A stretch of DNA of 54,718 nucleotides from an uncultured Eggerthellaceae bacterium (GCA_905234785.1 CAJOIP010000006.1:1-54718), one strand, 5' to 3'; shown: positions 16,050 to 25,391, counted from the stretch's first letter. Numbers and translations: made by a program. The notes: generated from the letters alone by a model not told the origin.

Positions 16050-17897
16050 TCAACGATCCAGCTTGTTGACGCGACGGTCGTAGGTGAGGATGCCGTTCGT
16101 TTCCTCTTCGATGTCGCTGACCTGGGTGTACACGTAGCCTGCGAGGCCTTGGGGCTCGAGCGCGTCCATATGCGCCAGAAGGTCGCGCACGGCACGCCGC
16201 CATTCGCCGATGTCGTCGTAGGGCTCGTAGCCGTACGCTTCGTCAAGCGCGCTGTGTCCGTCGACGCGGTGGGTGAAGCCGCCGAACTCCGATACGAAGA
16301 ACGCGCGCCCGCGACGGCGATCGCGCCACACCACCAGGTCGCGGAAGTAGTTGTGAACGCTGAGGAAGTCGCCGCAATGCTGGTCGTACCAGCCGCTCAC
16401 GGCGTCGATCACGCGCGTGGGATCGAGCGCTCGCACTATGCTGCACGCCTTGCGCGCGTTGAACTGCCCCCATGCCTCGTTCATGAGCGACCAGCCGATG
16501 ATGCACGGGTGATTGCCGAGCAGCCGCACCGTGCCACGGCAGGTTTCCACCCACTCCGCCCGGTAACCCGCATCGCCCGCGCCGAGCTTCTCCTGGTTGG
16601 CGGGCGTGTCGTCGCGCATGTGGTTCCAGCTGACCTTGAACAGGGTGGGCTTGTAGCTCCACTGCCATGACTTGATTTCAGTGTCGCCGCCGCTGACCAT
16701 GTCCTGCAGCACGAGCATGCCCAGCCGGTCGCAATGGTAGTACCACCGCGCCGCCTCCACTTTTATGTGCTTGCGCATGAGGTTGAAGCCCGCCGCCCTC
16801 ATGGCCTCGATGTCGTGCACGAACGCCTCGTCGGAAGGCGCCGTCATGAGCCCGTCGGACCAATACGCCTGGTCGAGCACGCCCTTCATGAACAGCGGCT
16901 TGCCGTTCAGGAACACGCGTTTATGTCCGGCATCGTCGGCGCGCATCTCGATGGAGCGGAACGCGCAATAGCTTTCCACGACGTCCTCGCCGAACGTGAG
17001 CCGCAACTGGTACAGGTAGGGGTCGTCGGGCGACCACAGCCGCGCATTGGGCACGAGCACCGCTTCGGCGCAGGAATCGGAATCGACCGAGCACGTGGCC
17101 GAGCCAACTGCGTTCCCCTGCGCGTCAAGCACCTCGAGCGTGAACGCGCCAACCTGGCCGGGCAACGCCGACACGTGCGCGCCCACTGCGACGATGCCGG
17201 TCTTCGGGTCGGCCTCGATCTTGGCCGATTGAACGTACGCTGCCGGCACGACCTCTGCCCACACGGTCTGCCAGATGCCGCTTTGCGCCGTGTACCAGAT
17301 GTCGCCGCGGTCGAAGCGCTGCTTGCCGCGCAGCCTGCCGCCGAACTCGCTCGGGTCGGCGACGCATACGGCAAGCTCGTTTGCGCCTGCGGCCAGCAAG
17401 TCGGTGATGTCGAACGCGAAGGGCAGGTAGCCGCCCATATGCGCGCCCGCAAGCCGCCCGTTCACGCGCACGGCGCAGGCGTAGTCGACCGCCTGGAAGT
17501 GCAGCAGCAGCCGCTTGTCCCCAAGCGCAGGCGCGTCGAACGTGCGGCGGTACCACAGCAGCTCGTCGGGCTGCAGCTGCCGTTTCACGCCTGAAAGCGT
17601 CGCCTCGGGCGAGAACGGCACCACGATTTCGCGGTCGAACGCGCTCGCCTCGGGCATGACGGCCGCGCGCACGACTGCTTCCAAATCATCGGTCGGCTCG
17701 TGCCCGCTTGCGACGAACGCGCATTCCCAGCGGCCGTTTAGAACCTGGAAGTCCGTGCGCCGAAACTGCGGGTCGGGGTGCTCCTCGAGCACATGGTCGC
17801 AGTCGAGCTCTTCGCCCCAGGGCGTGAGCAGCTCGGCAAGCTCGGCTTCCACGTGCTCTTTCGGCTTTGCTCCCAGCACCTTCTTCAGGTTCAGCAT
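16050..17897 (-). CDS. glycoside hydrolase family 2 (beta-galactosidase/beta-glucuronidase-like)
   Basis: A 615-residue protein with the GH2 layout: jelly-roll sugar-binding domain (WYRRTFDAPALGDKRLLLHF, then ACAVRVNGRLAGAHMGGYLPF), immunoglobulin-like middle domain (RLWSPDDPYLYQLRLTF), and TIM barrel starting near FMKGVLDQAYW. The acid/base Glu is in LMNEAWGQF (about E474) and the nucleophile in VSEFGGF (about E537). There is no signal peptide, so it is a cytoplasmic exo-glycosidase. The substrate (beta-galactoside, glucuronide or mannoside) is not settled. It is isolated, with no sugar transporter adjacent, which is unusual for a mostly asaccharolytic lineage. Start ATG 17897 has GGAG upstream. 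Confidence 0.9.
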   Translation of the reverse strand: MLNLKKVLGAKPKEHVEAELAELLTPWGEELDCDHVLEEHPDPQFRRTDFQVLNGRWECAFVASGHEPTDDLEAVVRAAVMPEASAFDREIVVPFSPEATLSGVKRQLQPDELLWYRRTFDAPALGDKRLLLHFQAVDYACAVRVNGRLAGAHMGGYLPFAFDITDLLAAGANELAVCVADPSEFGGRLRGKQRFDRGDIWYTAQSGIWQTVWAEVVPAAYVQSAKIEADPKTGIVAVGAHVSALPGQVGAFTLEVLDAQGNAVGSATCSVDSDSCAEAVLVPNARLWSPDDPYLYQLRLTFGEDVVESYCAFRSIEMRADDAGHKRVFLNGKPLFMKGVLDQAYWSDGLMTAPSDEAFVHDIEAMRAAGFNLMRKHIKVEAARWYYHCDRLGMLVLQDMVSGGDTEIKSWQWSYKPTLFKVSWNHMRDDTPANQEKLGAGDAGYRAEWVETCRGTVRLLGNHPCIIGWSLMNEAWGQFNARKACSIVRALDPTRVIDAVSGWYDQHCGDFLSVHNYFRDLVVWRDRRRGRAFFVSEFGGFTHRVDGHSALDEAYGYEPYDDIGEWRRAVRDLLAHMDALEPQGLAGYVYTQVSDIEEETNGILTYDRRVNKLDR

Positions 17898-18016
17898 ACG
17901 GGGCTCCTCGGGTTTTAATCAACGAGAACGCCCCCATTATACGCAGCGAAGCGTATAATCGGAGATTCGAAAAACGCGCGGGGGTGCGCGTGAAGCACGT
18001 GAGAGAGGGGCCGACC

Positions 18017-20986
18017 ATGGCCATAAAGCCTGATAACGGACGCATTACCATCGTGAAGGAGCCGTACGGCGGCTCTACGGTCGAAGAGCGCAAGGCGGCG
18101 ATGAGCCGCGGCATGTCCGACGAGGAAATCGCGAAGCGCAACGTCATTCCCACGACGGCGCCCAATGGCGAGCCGCATCGCGTCATCGCCGAGGAGCTGT
18201 ATTCCGAAAACGACACGTACGTGCCCTACAAGCCGGCGGTGCCCAACGCGCCCGGCCCGGCATCGTACCGCACGTTCAAGCCCGGCGTGCGCGACGAGGG
18301 GCAGAAGATCACCGACCGCATCGGCGTGAAGGTGACGAAGGACGACCCGGATTACTGGGGCTTGGCCAGCGTCATGACCGAAGAGGAAGCGGCCGTCACG
18401 AAGCACATGAAGGTGCGCAAGCCCATGACGTTCACGCAGCTTCAGCAAGCGTGCGGCGTCGAGCCCGGGCATCTGCAGCAATTGCTCGACGACATGTCCA
18501 TCAAGGGCATCATCGAGTACAACTGGGAAAACCTCGACGGCAAGAACCCGAACCACGAGAAGCGCTACGTGCTGCCCATGTTCGTGCCGGGCTCGGCCGA
18601 GTTCACGGTCATGAACCAGGCGCAGCTGGAAGAGCACCCCGAGCTGGGCACGTTCTTCGAGCGCATGACGTTCCTGCCGCTCGAGAAGGTGACCAAGATG
18701 GTGCCGCCCGGCGGCGCCGGCATCGGCATGCACGTCATTCCCGTCGAGCGCGCGATCGACCAGGTCAACGAGGCGGCCGATGTCGAGAAGCTGTCGCACT
18801 GGCTCAAGAAGTACGACCGGTTCAGCGTCGGCGCGTGCTCGTGCCGCATGTCGGAACGCGTTCGCGGCGATAACGCCGGCAGCGACCCGCAGAACTGGTG
18901 CATCGGCGTGGGCGACATGGCCGATTACTGCGTGGAAACGGGCAAGGGCCACTTCGCCACGTACGACGAGGTCGTGAACCTGCTGCTGCTGTCCGAGAAA
19001 TGCGGCTACGTGCACCAGATCACCAACATCGACGGTTCCGAGAAGATCTTCGGCATCTGCAACTGCGACGTGAACATCTGCTACGCCCTGCGCACCTCGC
19101 AGCTGTTCAACACGCCGAACATGAGCCGCTCGGCGTACGTGGCGCACATCGAATCCGACAAGTGCGTGGCGTGCGCCGGCTGCGTTGAGGTGTGCCCGGC
19201 GGGCGCCGTTCAGCTCGGCCAGAAGCTGCCGACCGTGAACGGGACCGTGGAGTACCCGCGCCAGGCGCTCCCCACGCTTTCGTGGAGCGAGAAGGACTGG
19301 GACCCGGACTACAAGAACAACAACCGCATCGAGTGCCACGACACGGGCACGGCGCCCTGCAAGGTCGCCTGTCCCGCACACGTCTCGGTGCAGGGCTACC
19401 TGCGCATGGCGGCCGAGGGGCGCTACCGCGACGCATTGGCGCTCATCAAGAAGGAAAACCCGTTCCCGGCCGTGTGCGGGCGCGTCTGCAACCGCCGTTG
19501 CGAGGCGGCGTGCACGCGCGGCACGGTCGATGAGGCCGTGGCCATCGACGAGGTGAAGAAGTTCATCGCCGAGAAGGATTTGGAAGCCGAGCACCGCTTC
19601 GTGCCCGAGATCACGCCGCCCACGACGCGCGGCGGCTTCAACGAGAAGATCGCCGTGGTGGGCGCGGGCCCGGCCGGCTTGTCGTGCGCGTACTACCTGG
19701 CGACGCTGGGGTATGCGCCCGTCGTGTTCGAGCGCGACGAGAAGCCGGGCGGCATGATGACGTACGGCATTCCCGCGTACAAGTTGGCCAAGGACGTCGT
19801 CGATGCGGAAATCGACGTGCTGCGCGAGATGGGCGTCGAGATTCGCTGCGGCGTGGAGGTCGGCAGCGATGTGACGCTGTCCGAGCTGCGCGAGCAGGGC
19901 TTCAAGGCGTTTTACGTGGCGATTGGCTGCCAAGGCGGCCGCAAGGCGGGCGTGGAAGGCGAGGATGCCGAAGGCGTCACCACGGCCGTCGAGTTCCTGC
20001 GCGTGGCCATCGGCGACCCGTCGCATGAGGTCGCGGGCAAGACCGTCGTCATCGGCGGCGGCAACGTGGCCATCGACGCCGCGCGCGTGTCGGTGCGCTG
20101 CGGCAGCGCGGATGTGTCGATGTACTGCCTCGAGCAGCTCGACGAGATGCCCGCGCTTCCCGAGGAAATCGCCGAGGCGCGCGAGGATGGCGTGCAGATC
20201 GAAAACGGCTGGGGCCCGGCGCGCATCGAGGTCGGCGCGGACGGCAAGGTATGCGGCGTCACCTTCAAGCGCTGCACGCGCGTGTTCGACGACGAACACC
20301 GCTTCTCGCCCGAGTACGACGACACCGACACCATGACCGTGAGCTGCGATAACGTGGTGCTCGCCATCGGCCAGTCCATCGAGTGGGGCAACCTGCTGGA
20401 AGGCAGCGCCGTGAAGCTCGGGCGCGGCAACGGGGCCGTGGCCGATCCGCAGACCTACCAGACCGACGAGCCCGACATCTTCGTAGGCGGCGACGTGTTC
20501 ACCGGTCCGCGCTTCGTCATCGACGCCATTGCAGCCGGTCACGAGGCCGCCGTTTCGCTGCACCGCTTCGTGCAGAAGGGCAGCTCGCTCACGCTCGGCC
20601 GCAACCCGCGTCACTACGTCGAGCTGAACAAGGAGACCGTGGCGCTGAACCCACTGAGCTACGACCATGCCGGCCGCGGCGTGCCCGCGTGCGCCCAGCC
20701 TGCGAGCATCCTGCACAACTGGGATGACGTGCGCGCCACGTTCACCGAGGAGCAGATCCGCGTCGAGACGGCGCGCTGCCTGTCGTGCGGCGCTTCAATC
20801 GTCGACCCGAACAAGTGCATCGGCTGCGGCCTGTGCACGACGCGCTGCGAGTTCGACGCCATCCACCTGTACCGCGACAACCCGGAATGCTCGACGATGG
20901 TGGCGTCCGAGGACAAGCTGAAGAAGATCCTGCCCAACGCCGGCGGCATGCTTCTGCGCAAGATCGCCCCCATGGTGAAGAAATAA
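18017..20986 (+). CDS. fused Fe-S/FAD NAD(P)-oxidoreductase (GltD-like)
   Basis: A 989-residue multi-domain protein; start ATG 18017 with GAGAGGGG upstream. Residues 1-380 contain a winged-helix-like part (FTQLQQACGVEPGHLQQLLDDM) and several Cys-rich stretches (CSCRMSER, ICNCDVNICY). A ferredoxin cluster CVACAGCVEVCPAGA lies near 383-397. From about 438 a GltD-type helical Fe-S domain follows (CKVACPAHVSVQGYLRMA, then CGRVCNRRCEAAC), then FAD binding VVGAGPAGLSCAYYLA near 546 and NAD(P) binding VVIGGGNVAIDAARV near 677. Two more cluster motifs, CLSCG and CIGCGLCTTRCEF, lie near 921-948. It should pass electrons between NAD(P)H and a partner via FAD and clusters. The electron acceptor is unknown. 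Confidence 0.87.
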   Translation: MAIKPDNGRITIVKEPYGGSTVEERKAAMSRGMSDEEIAKRNVIPTTAPNGEPHRVIAEELYSENDTYVPYKPAVPNAPGPASYRTFKPGVRDEGQKITDRIGVKVTKDDPDYWGLASVMTEEEAAVTKHMKVRKPMTFTQLQQACGVEPGHLQQLLDDMSIKGIIEYNWENLDGKNPNHEKRYVLPMFVPGSAEFTVMNQAQLEEHPELGTFFERMTFLPLEKVTKMVPPGGAGIGMHVIPVERAIDQVNEAADVEKLSHWLKKYDRFSVGACSCRMSERVRGDNAGSDPQNWCIGVGDMADYCVETGKGHFATYDEVVNLLLLSEKCGYVHQITNIDGSEKIFGICNCDVNICYALRTSQLFNTPNMSRSAYVAHIESDKCVACAGCVEVCPAGAVQLGQKLPTVNGTVEYPRQALPTLSWSEKDWDPDYKNNNRIECHDTGTAPCKVACPAHVSVQGYLRMAAEGRYRDALALIKKENPFPAVCGRVCNRRCEAACTRGTVDEAVAIDEVKKFIAEKDLEAEHRFVPEITPPTTRGGFNEKIAVVGAGPAGLSCAYYLATLGYAPVVFERDEKPGGMMTYGIPAYKLAKDVVDAEIDVLREMGVEIRCGVEVGSDVTLSELREQGFKAFYVAIGCQGGRKAGVEGEDAEGVTTAVEFLRVAIGDPSHEVAGKTVVIGGGNVAIDAARVSVRCGSADVSMYCLEQLDEMPALPEEIAEAREDGVQIENGWGPARIEVGADGKVCGVTFKRCTRVFDDEHRFSPEYDDTDTMTVSCDNVVLAIGQSIEWGNLLEGSAVKLGRGNGAVADPQTYQTDEPDIFVGGDVFTGPRFVIDAIAAGHEAAVSLHRFVQKGSSLTLGRNPRHYVELNKETVALNPLSYDHAGRGVPACAQPASILHNWDDVRATFTEEQIRVETARCLSCGASIVDPNKCIGCGLCTTRCEFDAIHLYRDNPECSTMVASEDKLKKILPNAGGMLLRKIAPMVKK

Positions 20987-20988
20987 CG

Positions 20989-21009
20989 CAAAGGGGAGTA
21001 TCCCCTTTG
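20989..21009 (+). terminator. short hairpin between oxidoreductase and hypA
   Basis: CAAAGGGG-AGTAT-CCCCTTTG forms an 8-bp perfect stem directly after the oxidoreductase stop and 18 bp before hypA. It lacks a T-run, so it may only partly stop transcription or stabilise the upstream mRNA. Confidence 0.55.
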
Positions 21010-21027
21010 AGTTATGGAAGGTGAAGC

Positions 21028-21372
21028 ATGCACGAACTGGGCGTCGTGTTCCATATGGTCGACTTGCTCGAGGATATCGGCCGCGAGCGGAACCTGTCGC
21101 GCATCGGCAAGGTCGTCGTGGATTTGGGCGAGGTGTCCGGCGTGGTCACCGAGCTGTTCGGCGACGCCTGGCTGTGGGCGTCCGATAGACATGATTTGCT
21201 GCGCGGCGCCGAGTTGGAGATTCACGAAATAGAAGCCGCAACCATCTGCAACGCGTGCGGCCACACGTATCGCACGGTCGATCACGGCCGTACCTGCCCA
21301 CGTTGCGGAAGCGCCGACACCGAGCTGCTACAAGGCAACGAGCTCAACATCCGCGAAATCGAAGCTGAATAA
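21028..21372 (+). CDS. hypA: hydrogenase/urease nickel metallochaperone HypA
   Basis: A 114-residue protein of normal family length. It begins MHE, the conserved N-terminal nickel ligand, and has a zinc ribbon with ICNACGH and CPRCGS about 18 residues apart. HypA delivers nickel to [NiFe] hydrogenase maturation with HypB. No hydrogenase or other hyp gene lies in the window, so it is either an orphan chaperone or linked to the upstream Fe-S flavoprotein, with which it may share transcription (41 bp apart, hairpin between). Confidence 0.93.
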   Translation: MHELGVVFHMVDLLEDIGRERNLSRIGKVVVDLGEVSGVVTELFGDAWLWASDRHDLLRGAELEIHEIEAATICNACGHTYRTVDHGRTCPRCGSADTELLQGNELNIREIEAE

Positions 21373-21386
21373 GCGCTGGCAACATT

Positions 21387-21419
21387 CATCCAAACGGCCT
21401 TAGGCCATTTGAACAGATT
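21387..21419. terminator. CATCCAAACGGCCTTAGGC-type hairpin between convergent genes
   Basis: CATCCAAACGGCCTTAGGC is followed by CATTTGAACAG, an imperfect stem of the same family as 11065 and 23979. It sits between the end of hypA and the end of the lysozyme gene, so it probably terminates both. Confidence 0.55.
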
Positions 21420-21424
21420 ACGCG

Positions 21425-22441
21425 TTAGACGCCCGACAAGTCGAGGTTCATGTCGACGGTGGTGTCGAAGCCGGCGACCGAGCCGGTGCTGGTGTATTGC
21501 CACATGACGATGTCCGTGTAATGCGACGGGTACTCCACATCGTATTCCGCCCACCAGATGCCGCGGCCGGTCATGACGACGATGTCGTAACTCGACAGGT
21601 CGAGGGCGTTGCCGTACACCATCGTGCGGTAGCCGGCTTGCTCGATGCGGTCGCAGAACGCGTCGGCGATGGCCGTCAGCTCCTCGTCGGAAAGGTCGAT
21701 CGTGCGGGTCGCCCCGAGGCTCGTCACCACTTCCGAATCGAAGGCGATGGGGTATTCGAGGGGCCTTCCGCCCAGGTTGTCGAGCACGAACTCGGCTTCC
21801 TCAACGGCCTCTTCGACGCTGATGGCCTGCGAGAAGAAGTACAGCCCGCAGTCGATGCCGGCGGCACGCGCGTTCTCGAGGTTCGACTCGAAGTACTCGT
21901 CGAGGTACAGCGCCCCCTCGGTGGCCCCGCGGTAACCCAGGCGGATCATCGCGAAGTCGATGCCGTCGGCTGCGGCGGCTTCCCAATCGGGGTAGCCCTG
22001 GTAATCGGCGACGTCGACGCCCAGGCGCGACTTCACCTGGCCGTTCACGACGTACGCGTAGTGGCCGTCGGTGCGGTCGAGGTTCGACCAATCGTAGGGG
22101 CTGACGTACTCGTCGTCTCCCGGGGCGCCTTGCGTGAGGTCCGCGAACATGCGCACGCCGAAAATCAGCAGGACCGCGATGAGCGCGACTGCGACAACCG
22201 ACAGGATGTACACGGCGTTGCGCGCGATGAACTGGCCGATCGTCTCGCGCTCGCCGGGGCGGCGCTGCGGTTCGGGGCGCGGCGGTTCCTGCTCGCGGTC
22301 GACCCAGCGGCCGTCGGCTTCCCGGCGTCGCGTGCCTCCGACCTGGTCGCTATGCGAGTAGGCGCGCTGCTGCATGCCGGCGCCCGCCAGCGCGGCGCGC
22401 TTGTCTCTTACGTCCCTGTTGTCGCGTGCGTGGTTGGCCAC
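21425..22441 (-). CDS. membrane-anchored GH25 lysozyme (muramidase)
   Basis: A 338-residue protein if started at GTG 22441, chosen because GAGGGG lies 8 bp upstream; an ATG at 22471 has no such site. An N-terminal basic, Arg/Gln-rich cytoplasmic stretch of about 70 residues precedes one membrane segment (VYILSVVAVALIAVLLIFGV). The extracellular GH25 domain follows: RLGVDVADYQG (first catalytic Asp), IDFAMIRLGYRG, GLYFFSQAIS and PIAFDSE (acidic pair), ending with VMWQYTSTGSVAGFDTTVDM. It should cleave beta-1,4 MurNAc-GlcNAc bonds in peptidoglycan at the outer face. It is divergent from queF. Confidence 0.9.
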   Translation of the reverse strand: MANHARDNRDVRDKRAALAGAGMQQRAYSHSDQVGGTRRREADGRWVDREQEPPRPEPQRRPGERETIGQFIARNAVYILSVVAVALIAVLLIFGVRMFADLTQGAPGDDEYVSPYDWSNLDRTDGHYAYVVNGQVKSRLGVDVADYQGYPDWEAAAADGIDFAMIRLGYRGATEGALYLDEYFESNLENARAAGIDCGLYFFSQAISVEEAVEEAEFVLDNLGGRPLEYPIAFDSEVVTSLGATRTIDLSDEELTAIADAFCDRIEQAGYRTMVYGNALDLSSYDIVVMTGRGIWWAEYDVEYPSHYTDIVMWQYTSTGSVAGFDTTVDMNLDLSGV

Positions 22442-22509
22442 GTTAACACCCCTCGTTTCAATGCGCTTCATGATACCGTACAATGGGCAGACGCGAAAAA
22501 GGAGACGCC

Positions 22510-22968
22510 ATGACCGCACATGAAGAGCTGACGCTGCTCGGCGCCCATGCCGACATTCCGACCGATTACGACCCCGGCGTGCTGGAGTCGTTCGACAACG
22601 CGCACCCCGAGCGCGATTACCTCGTCACGTTGCGGTGCCCCGAGTTCACCACGCTGTGCCCCATTACCGGCCAGCCCGATTTCGCGACGATGCTCATCAG
22701 CTACATTCCCAACGAGAAGATGGTGGAAAGCAAGTCGCTGAAGCTGTACCTGTTCAGCTTCCGCAATCACGGCGACTTCCACGAGGATGTCACCAACATC
22801 ATCCTGAACGACCTGGTGAAGCTCATGCAGCCCAAGTATATCGAGGTGAAGGGCCTGTTCGTGCCACGCGGCGGCATCGCCATCCATCCGTTTGCCAACT
22901 GGGCGCACCCCGACTTCGGGTATGCGGAGAAAGCCGCCAGCCGCTTGTTCGAGCAGTTGGACGACTAG
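22510..22968 (+). CDS. queF: NADPH-dependent 7-cyano-7-deazaguanine reductase
   Basis: A 152-residue protein, the length of the short (type I, YkvM-like) QueF group. It reduces preQ0 to preQ1 in queuosine biosynthesis. The nucleophilic Cys is C50 in [11 protein letters not shown], and the NADPH-binding QueF motif [14 protein letters not shown] follows near 74-87. AAGGAG precedes ATG 22510. It is a single gene with a strong terminator behind it. No other que synthesis genes are present, but a riboswitch-controlled queuosine-precursor transporter occurs at 29527. Confidence 0.96.
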   Translation: MTAHEELTLLGAHADIPTDYDPGVLESFDNAHPERDYLVTLRCPEFTTLCPITGQPDFATMLISYIPNEKMVESKSLKLYLFSFRNHGDFHEDVTNIILNDLVKLMQPKYIEVKGLFVPRGGIAIHPFANWAHPDFGYAEKAASRLFEQLDD

Positions 22969-22996
22969 CGAGCGAAGCCGGAAAACCTTTCGCGAA

Positions 22997-23032
22997 GAAA
23001 AACGCCCGCTGCTGAGCGGGCGTTTCTTACTG
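22997..23032. terminator. bidirectional intrinsic terminator
   Basis: AACGCCCGCT-GCTG-AGCGGGCGTT forms a 10-bp perfect stem with TTCTT after it on the plus strand and an A-run before it (T-run on the minus strand). It separates the ends of queF and the YARHG gene and fits termination of both. Confidence 0.9.
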
Positions 23033-23046
23033 CCGAACAGGGAGGC

Positions 23047-23898
23047 TTAGAGGTACGGCGAGCCCTTGTCCTTCTCGACTTGCTGCATGACCTTGACGTT
23101 CTGAATCTCGGCGTCGGTGAGCTGGTTGCCCATGCTGTCCCATTGCGCCGGCGTGTACAGCGGCTCGTACCAAGCCTGCGAGTTGAAGTAATCCTGCAGG
23201 TCAGAGCGGTTGAACATGCGGCCATGGCGCGCGAAGATCTCGTTGCGCGCGATGTACAGGTCGTACGTGCTCATGCCGCTCAGCTCGTTGTACGAGTAGT
23301 AGTAATACGAGCTATCGGGCAGCACGTAGTAATCGTTGTAGTACACAGGCTCGGGTTCGGGCTGGGCGTTCTGCCGCTGGGTGGGGTCGACTGTTTGCGC
23401 AGCCGCTTCGGAGGCCGCAGAAGCAGAAGCGGCGGAAGCCGATGCGCTCGCAGCGGACGTTGACGTTGCCGAAGCGGAGGCCGAGGAAGTGCTCGACGTC
23501 GTGGAAGCCGACGATGCGGAATCGCTCGTCGCCGTGGCGCTTTCCGACGTGGCTTGGCTCGAAGTCTCATCGGAACCGGAGGTTGCCTGCCCGTTGCACG
23601 AAACGACGGCGAAGGCAATGATCGCGATCAGCGCGATGATGGCGATGATGATGGCCGCTATGCGCCCGCCGTTGCGCTTGGGCGCGGGCTGGAAGCCGCG
23701 GGGGTTCTTGGATTGCGCCGAATGCAGCGCGCCGTCGGTTGACGAGCGGTAGTTCGCACGGTCGGCTTGCGCATCGACAGTGGGCCAATCTTCCCCGCGC
23801 TCGATGGGCTTGCCGTCCATCGACACCTGCATCGCACCGCACCTGATGCAGAAAATCGCACCGTCTTTAAGCTCGTGACCGCATTCAATGCACTTCAT
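23047..23898 (-). CDS. zinc-ribbon membrane protein with YARHG domain
   Basis: A 283-residue protein. The N-terminus is a zinc ribbon (CIECGHE, then CIRCGAM), followed by a charged linker, one membrane segment (IAAIIIAIIALIAIIAFAVVSC near 78-99) and a long Ser/Ala/Thr stalk. The C-terminus YDLYIARNEIFARHGRMFN and YEPLYTPAQWDSMGNQLTDAEI is a YARHG domain, an extracellular domain of unknown role common in Gram-positive membrane proteins. The topology puts the zinc ribbon inside the cell and YARHG outside. Confidence 0.85.
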   Translation of the reverse strand: MKCIECGHELKDGAIFCIRCGAMQVSMDGKPIERGEDWPTVDAQADRANYRSSTDGALHSAQSKNPRGFQPAPKRNGGRIAAIIIAIIALIAIIAFAVVSCNGQATSGSDETSSQATSESATATSDSASSASTTSSTSSASASATSTSAASASASAASASAASEAAAQTVDPTQRQNAQPEPEPVYYNDYYVLPDSSYYYYSYNELSGMSTYDLYIARNEIFARHGRMFNRSDLQDYFNSQAWYEPLYTPAQWDSMGNQLTDAEIQNVKVMQQVEKDKGSPYL

Positions 23899-23975
23899 GG
23901 CATCCTCCTCGAACTATGCTGCTGACAGTATACTTCGTTTTTCCAGCAGTCGAAACGGGAATGAACGACGCTCGT

Positions 23976-24010
23976 GCAGTCATCCAAAGTGCCTTAGGCC
24001 GTTTGGATGA
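23976..24010. terminator. CATCCAAA...GTTTGGATG hairpin
   Basis: CATCCAAAGTGCCTTAGGC followed by CGTTTGGATG gives a long, almost perfect stem, placed right after the end of the Tat-type lipoprotein gene on the minus strand. It is the third copy of this hairpin family in the window. Confidence 0.65.
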
Positions 24011-24016
24011 CTTTCG

Positions 24017-25276
24017 TTATGCGAGCGTGGTCCAGACTTTCACGCGGCAGGCGTGCACGGCGTCGGCGCCGATGGGGTGGTGGTCGATGTTGGCGTACGT
24101 GACGAAATTCCCGTGCGTTCCCGACGACGCGAGGTACTCGCCGTAGTCGTCGGCGCCGTTGTCGACGTCGATGGCGAAATACGTGCCGGCTTCCAAATCG
24201 ACGCCGCACACCGAGTAGCTCGACTTCACGATGAGCAGGTTCCCGCACCACGCGGGCGCGGCGGTTGGGGTGCGTGCGAAGCCGAACCACTTCGCGTTGC
24301 TGTAATTGCCGTCCGACGGCTTGCGCACGGGCGTGTACGTTCCCAAGTTGGAAATGCCGCCGCCGTAGTTGTAAATGTCGGCGAACGAGAACATGAACCC
24401 CGTGTTGCCGTATCCGGTTTCGAGCGGGGTCATGCCGCCGGGCAGCGTTAGCGTGTCTGTGACCTTACCCGATTGGGCGTCGATGTTGGTGAGCTGATAG
24501 TACACGGTTCCCATGTCGAGCCGCGGGGCAATGGTGATGGAATCGGCGTCGGAATACGGGGGCGTGCCCATGCGGCGCGCGTTCTCGTACACGCACGTCG
24601 TCTTGTCGCTTCCGAACGAGCCGGCCATCAGCCGCGACGGCAGCCCGGCGTCGTTGGGGGCCTTGGGCACGACTTGCCAGAACGCCAGCTTGGAAGACAC
24701 GGCGAGCATGGGCGTGTCGTAGGTTGCGTCGCCTTCCTCGACGAGGGCCGGTGCGCCGTCGATGCCGCCGTTGGCGATGCGTGCCGTGTACACGCGCCAC
24801 ATGCCCTGCAGCACGTTGGCTTCGGTCCAAACCAAGCCGTTTGCCGTCGCCCGCACGTCGTAAATCTCGAAGTGGTCCGCTGAGCCCACGGCCCGGTCTA
24901 GCACGACGTCGAGCGAGCCGCTGCCGAAGAACAGCAGGCCGACCTGCGTGAGCGGCGAACCCGATGACGTCGGCAGCAAGCAGGCTGCCACCTCGTCGTC
25001 GTTCGCCCAGACCAGGGTGCCGTACGGAATGTCGAAACTGGCGATGAGCTGAACCTTCCCCTCGGGGCTCTCGAGCGCTTCGAAATCGTTGAGCGTGACG
25101 AGCGACGATTCGGGCACCTCGAGATACGTGACCTCGTCGCTGCCGCCGGTGATGGCCTCGCAGCCTGAAAGGCCCACGCCCACTGCAGCCGCAGCGCCCA
25201 CCGCCGCGGTGCCGTACAAAAACGCCCTCCGGGAAACGAGCAGCTGGCCGTTCTTCTGTCCTGTGTTATCGCCCAT
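24017..25276 (-). CDS. secreted lipoprotein with Tat-like signal, probable beta-propeller
   Basis: A 419-residue protein started at ATG 25276, where the signal peptide begins properly. SRRAFLYGTAAVGAAAAVGV near 15-34 is a twin-Arg type signal, and GLSGC just after is a lipobox (Cys near 39). The mature part shows repeating segments of the pattern seen in blade proteins (for example LVWANDDEVAACLL, GLVWTEANVLQGMWRVY and KLAFWQVVPKA). No catalytic motif is seen. It is probably attached to the outer face of the membrane. It lies divergently upstream of the two-component system but has no visible link to it. Confidence 0.7.
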   Translation of the reverse strand: MGDNTGQKNGQLLVSRRAFLYGTAAVGAAAAVGVGLSGCEAITGGSDEVTYLEVPESSLVTLNDFEALESPEGKVQLIASFDIPYGTLVWANDDEVAACLLPTSSGSPLTQVGLLFFGSGSLDVVLDRAVGSADHFEIYDVRATANGLVWTEANVLQGMWRVYTARIANGGIDGAPALVEEGDATYDTPMLAVSSKLAFWQVVPKAPNDAGLPSRLMAGSFGSDKTTCVYENARRMGTPPYSDADSITIAPRLDMGTVYYQLTNIDAQSGKVTDTLTLPGGMTPLETGYGNTGFMFSFADIYNYGGGISNLGTYTPVRKPSDGNYSNAKWFGFARTPTAAPAWCGNLLIVKSSYSVCGVDLEAGTYFAIDVDNGADDYGEYLASSGTHGNFVTYANIDHHPIGADAVHACRVKVWTTLA

Positions 25277-25391
25277 GGTTCGAGTATACCCGTTTAGCGC
25301 GGCTCCACATTTCCGCTGCTTAAAGATTACCCCTTGGTCACGAAACGCTATAATTTGTTTCACATCTGCCCACGTGCGCAACGCGGGCGAT

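Noticed and set aside
17915-20716. A long open frame on the minus strand opposite the Fe-S flavoprotein gene (also opposite pckA and the 3922 gene).
   Set aside because: These are artefacts of high third-position GC; the translations are Ala/Arg/His/Val-rich without domains, while the plus-strand genes have clear motifs.
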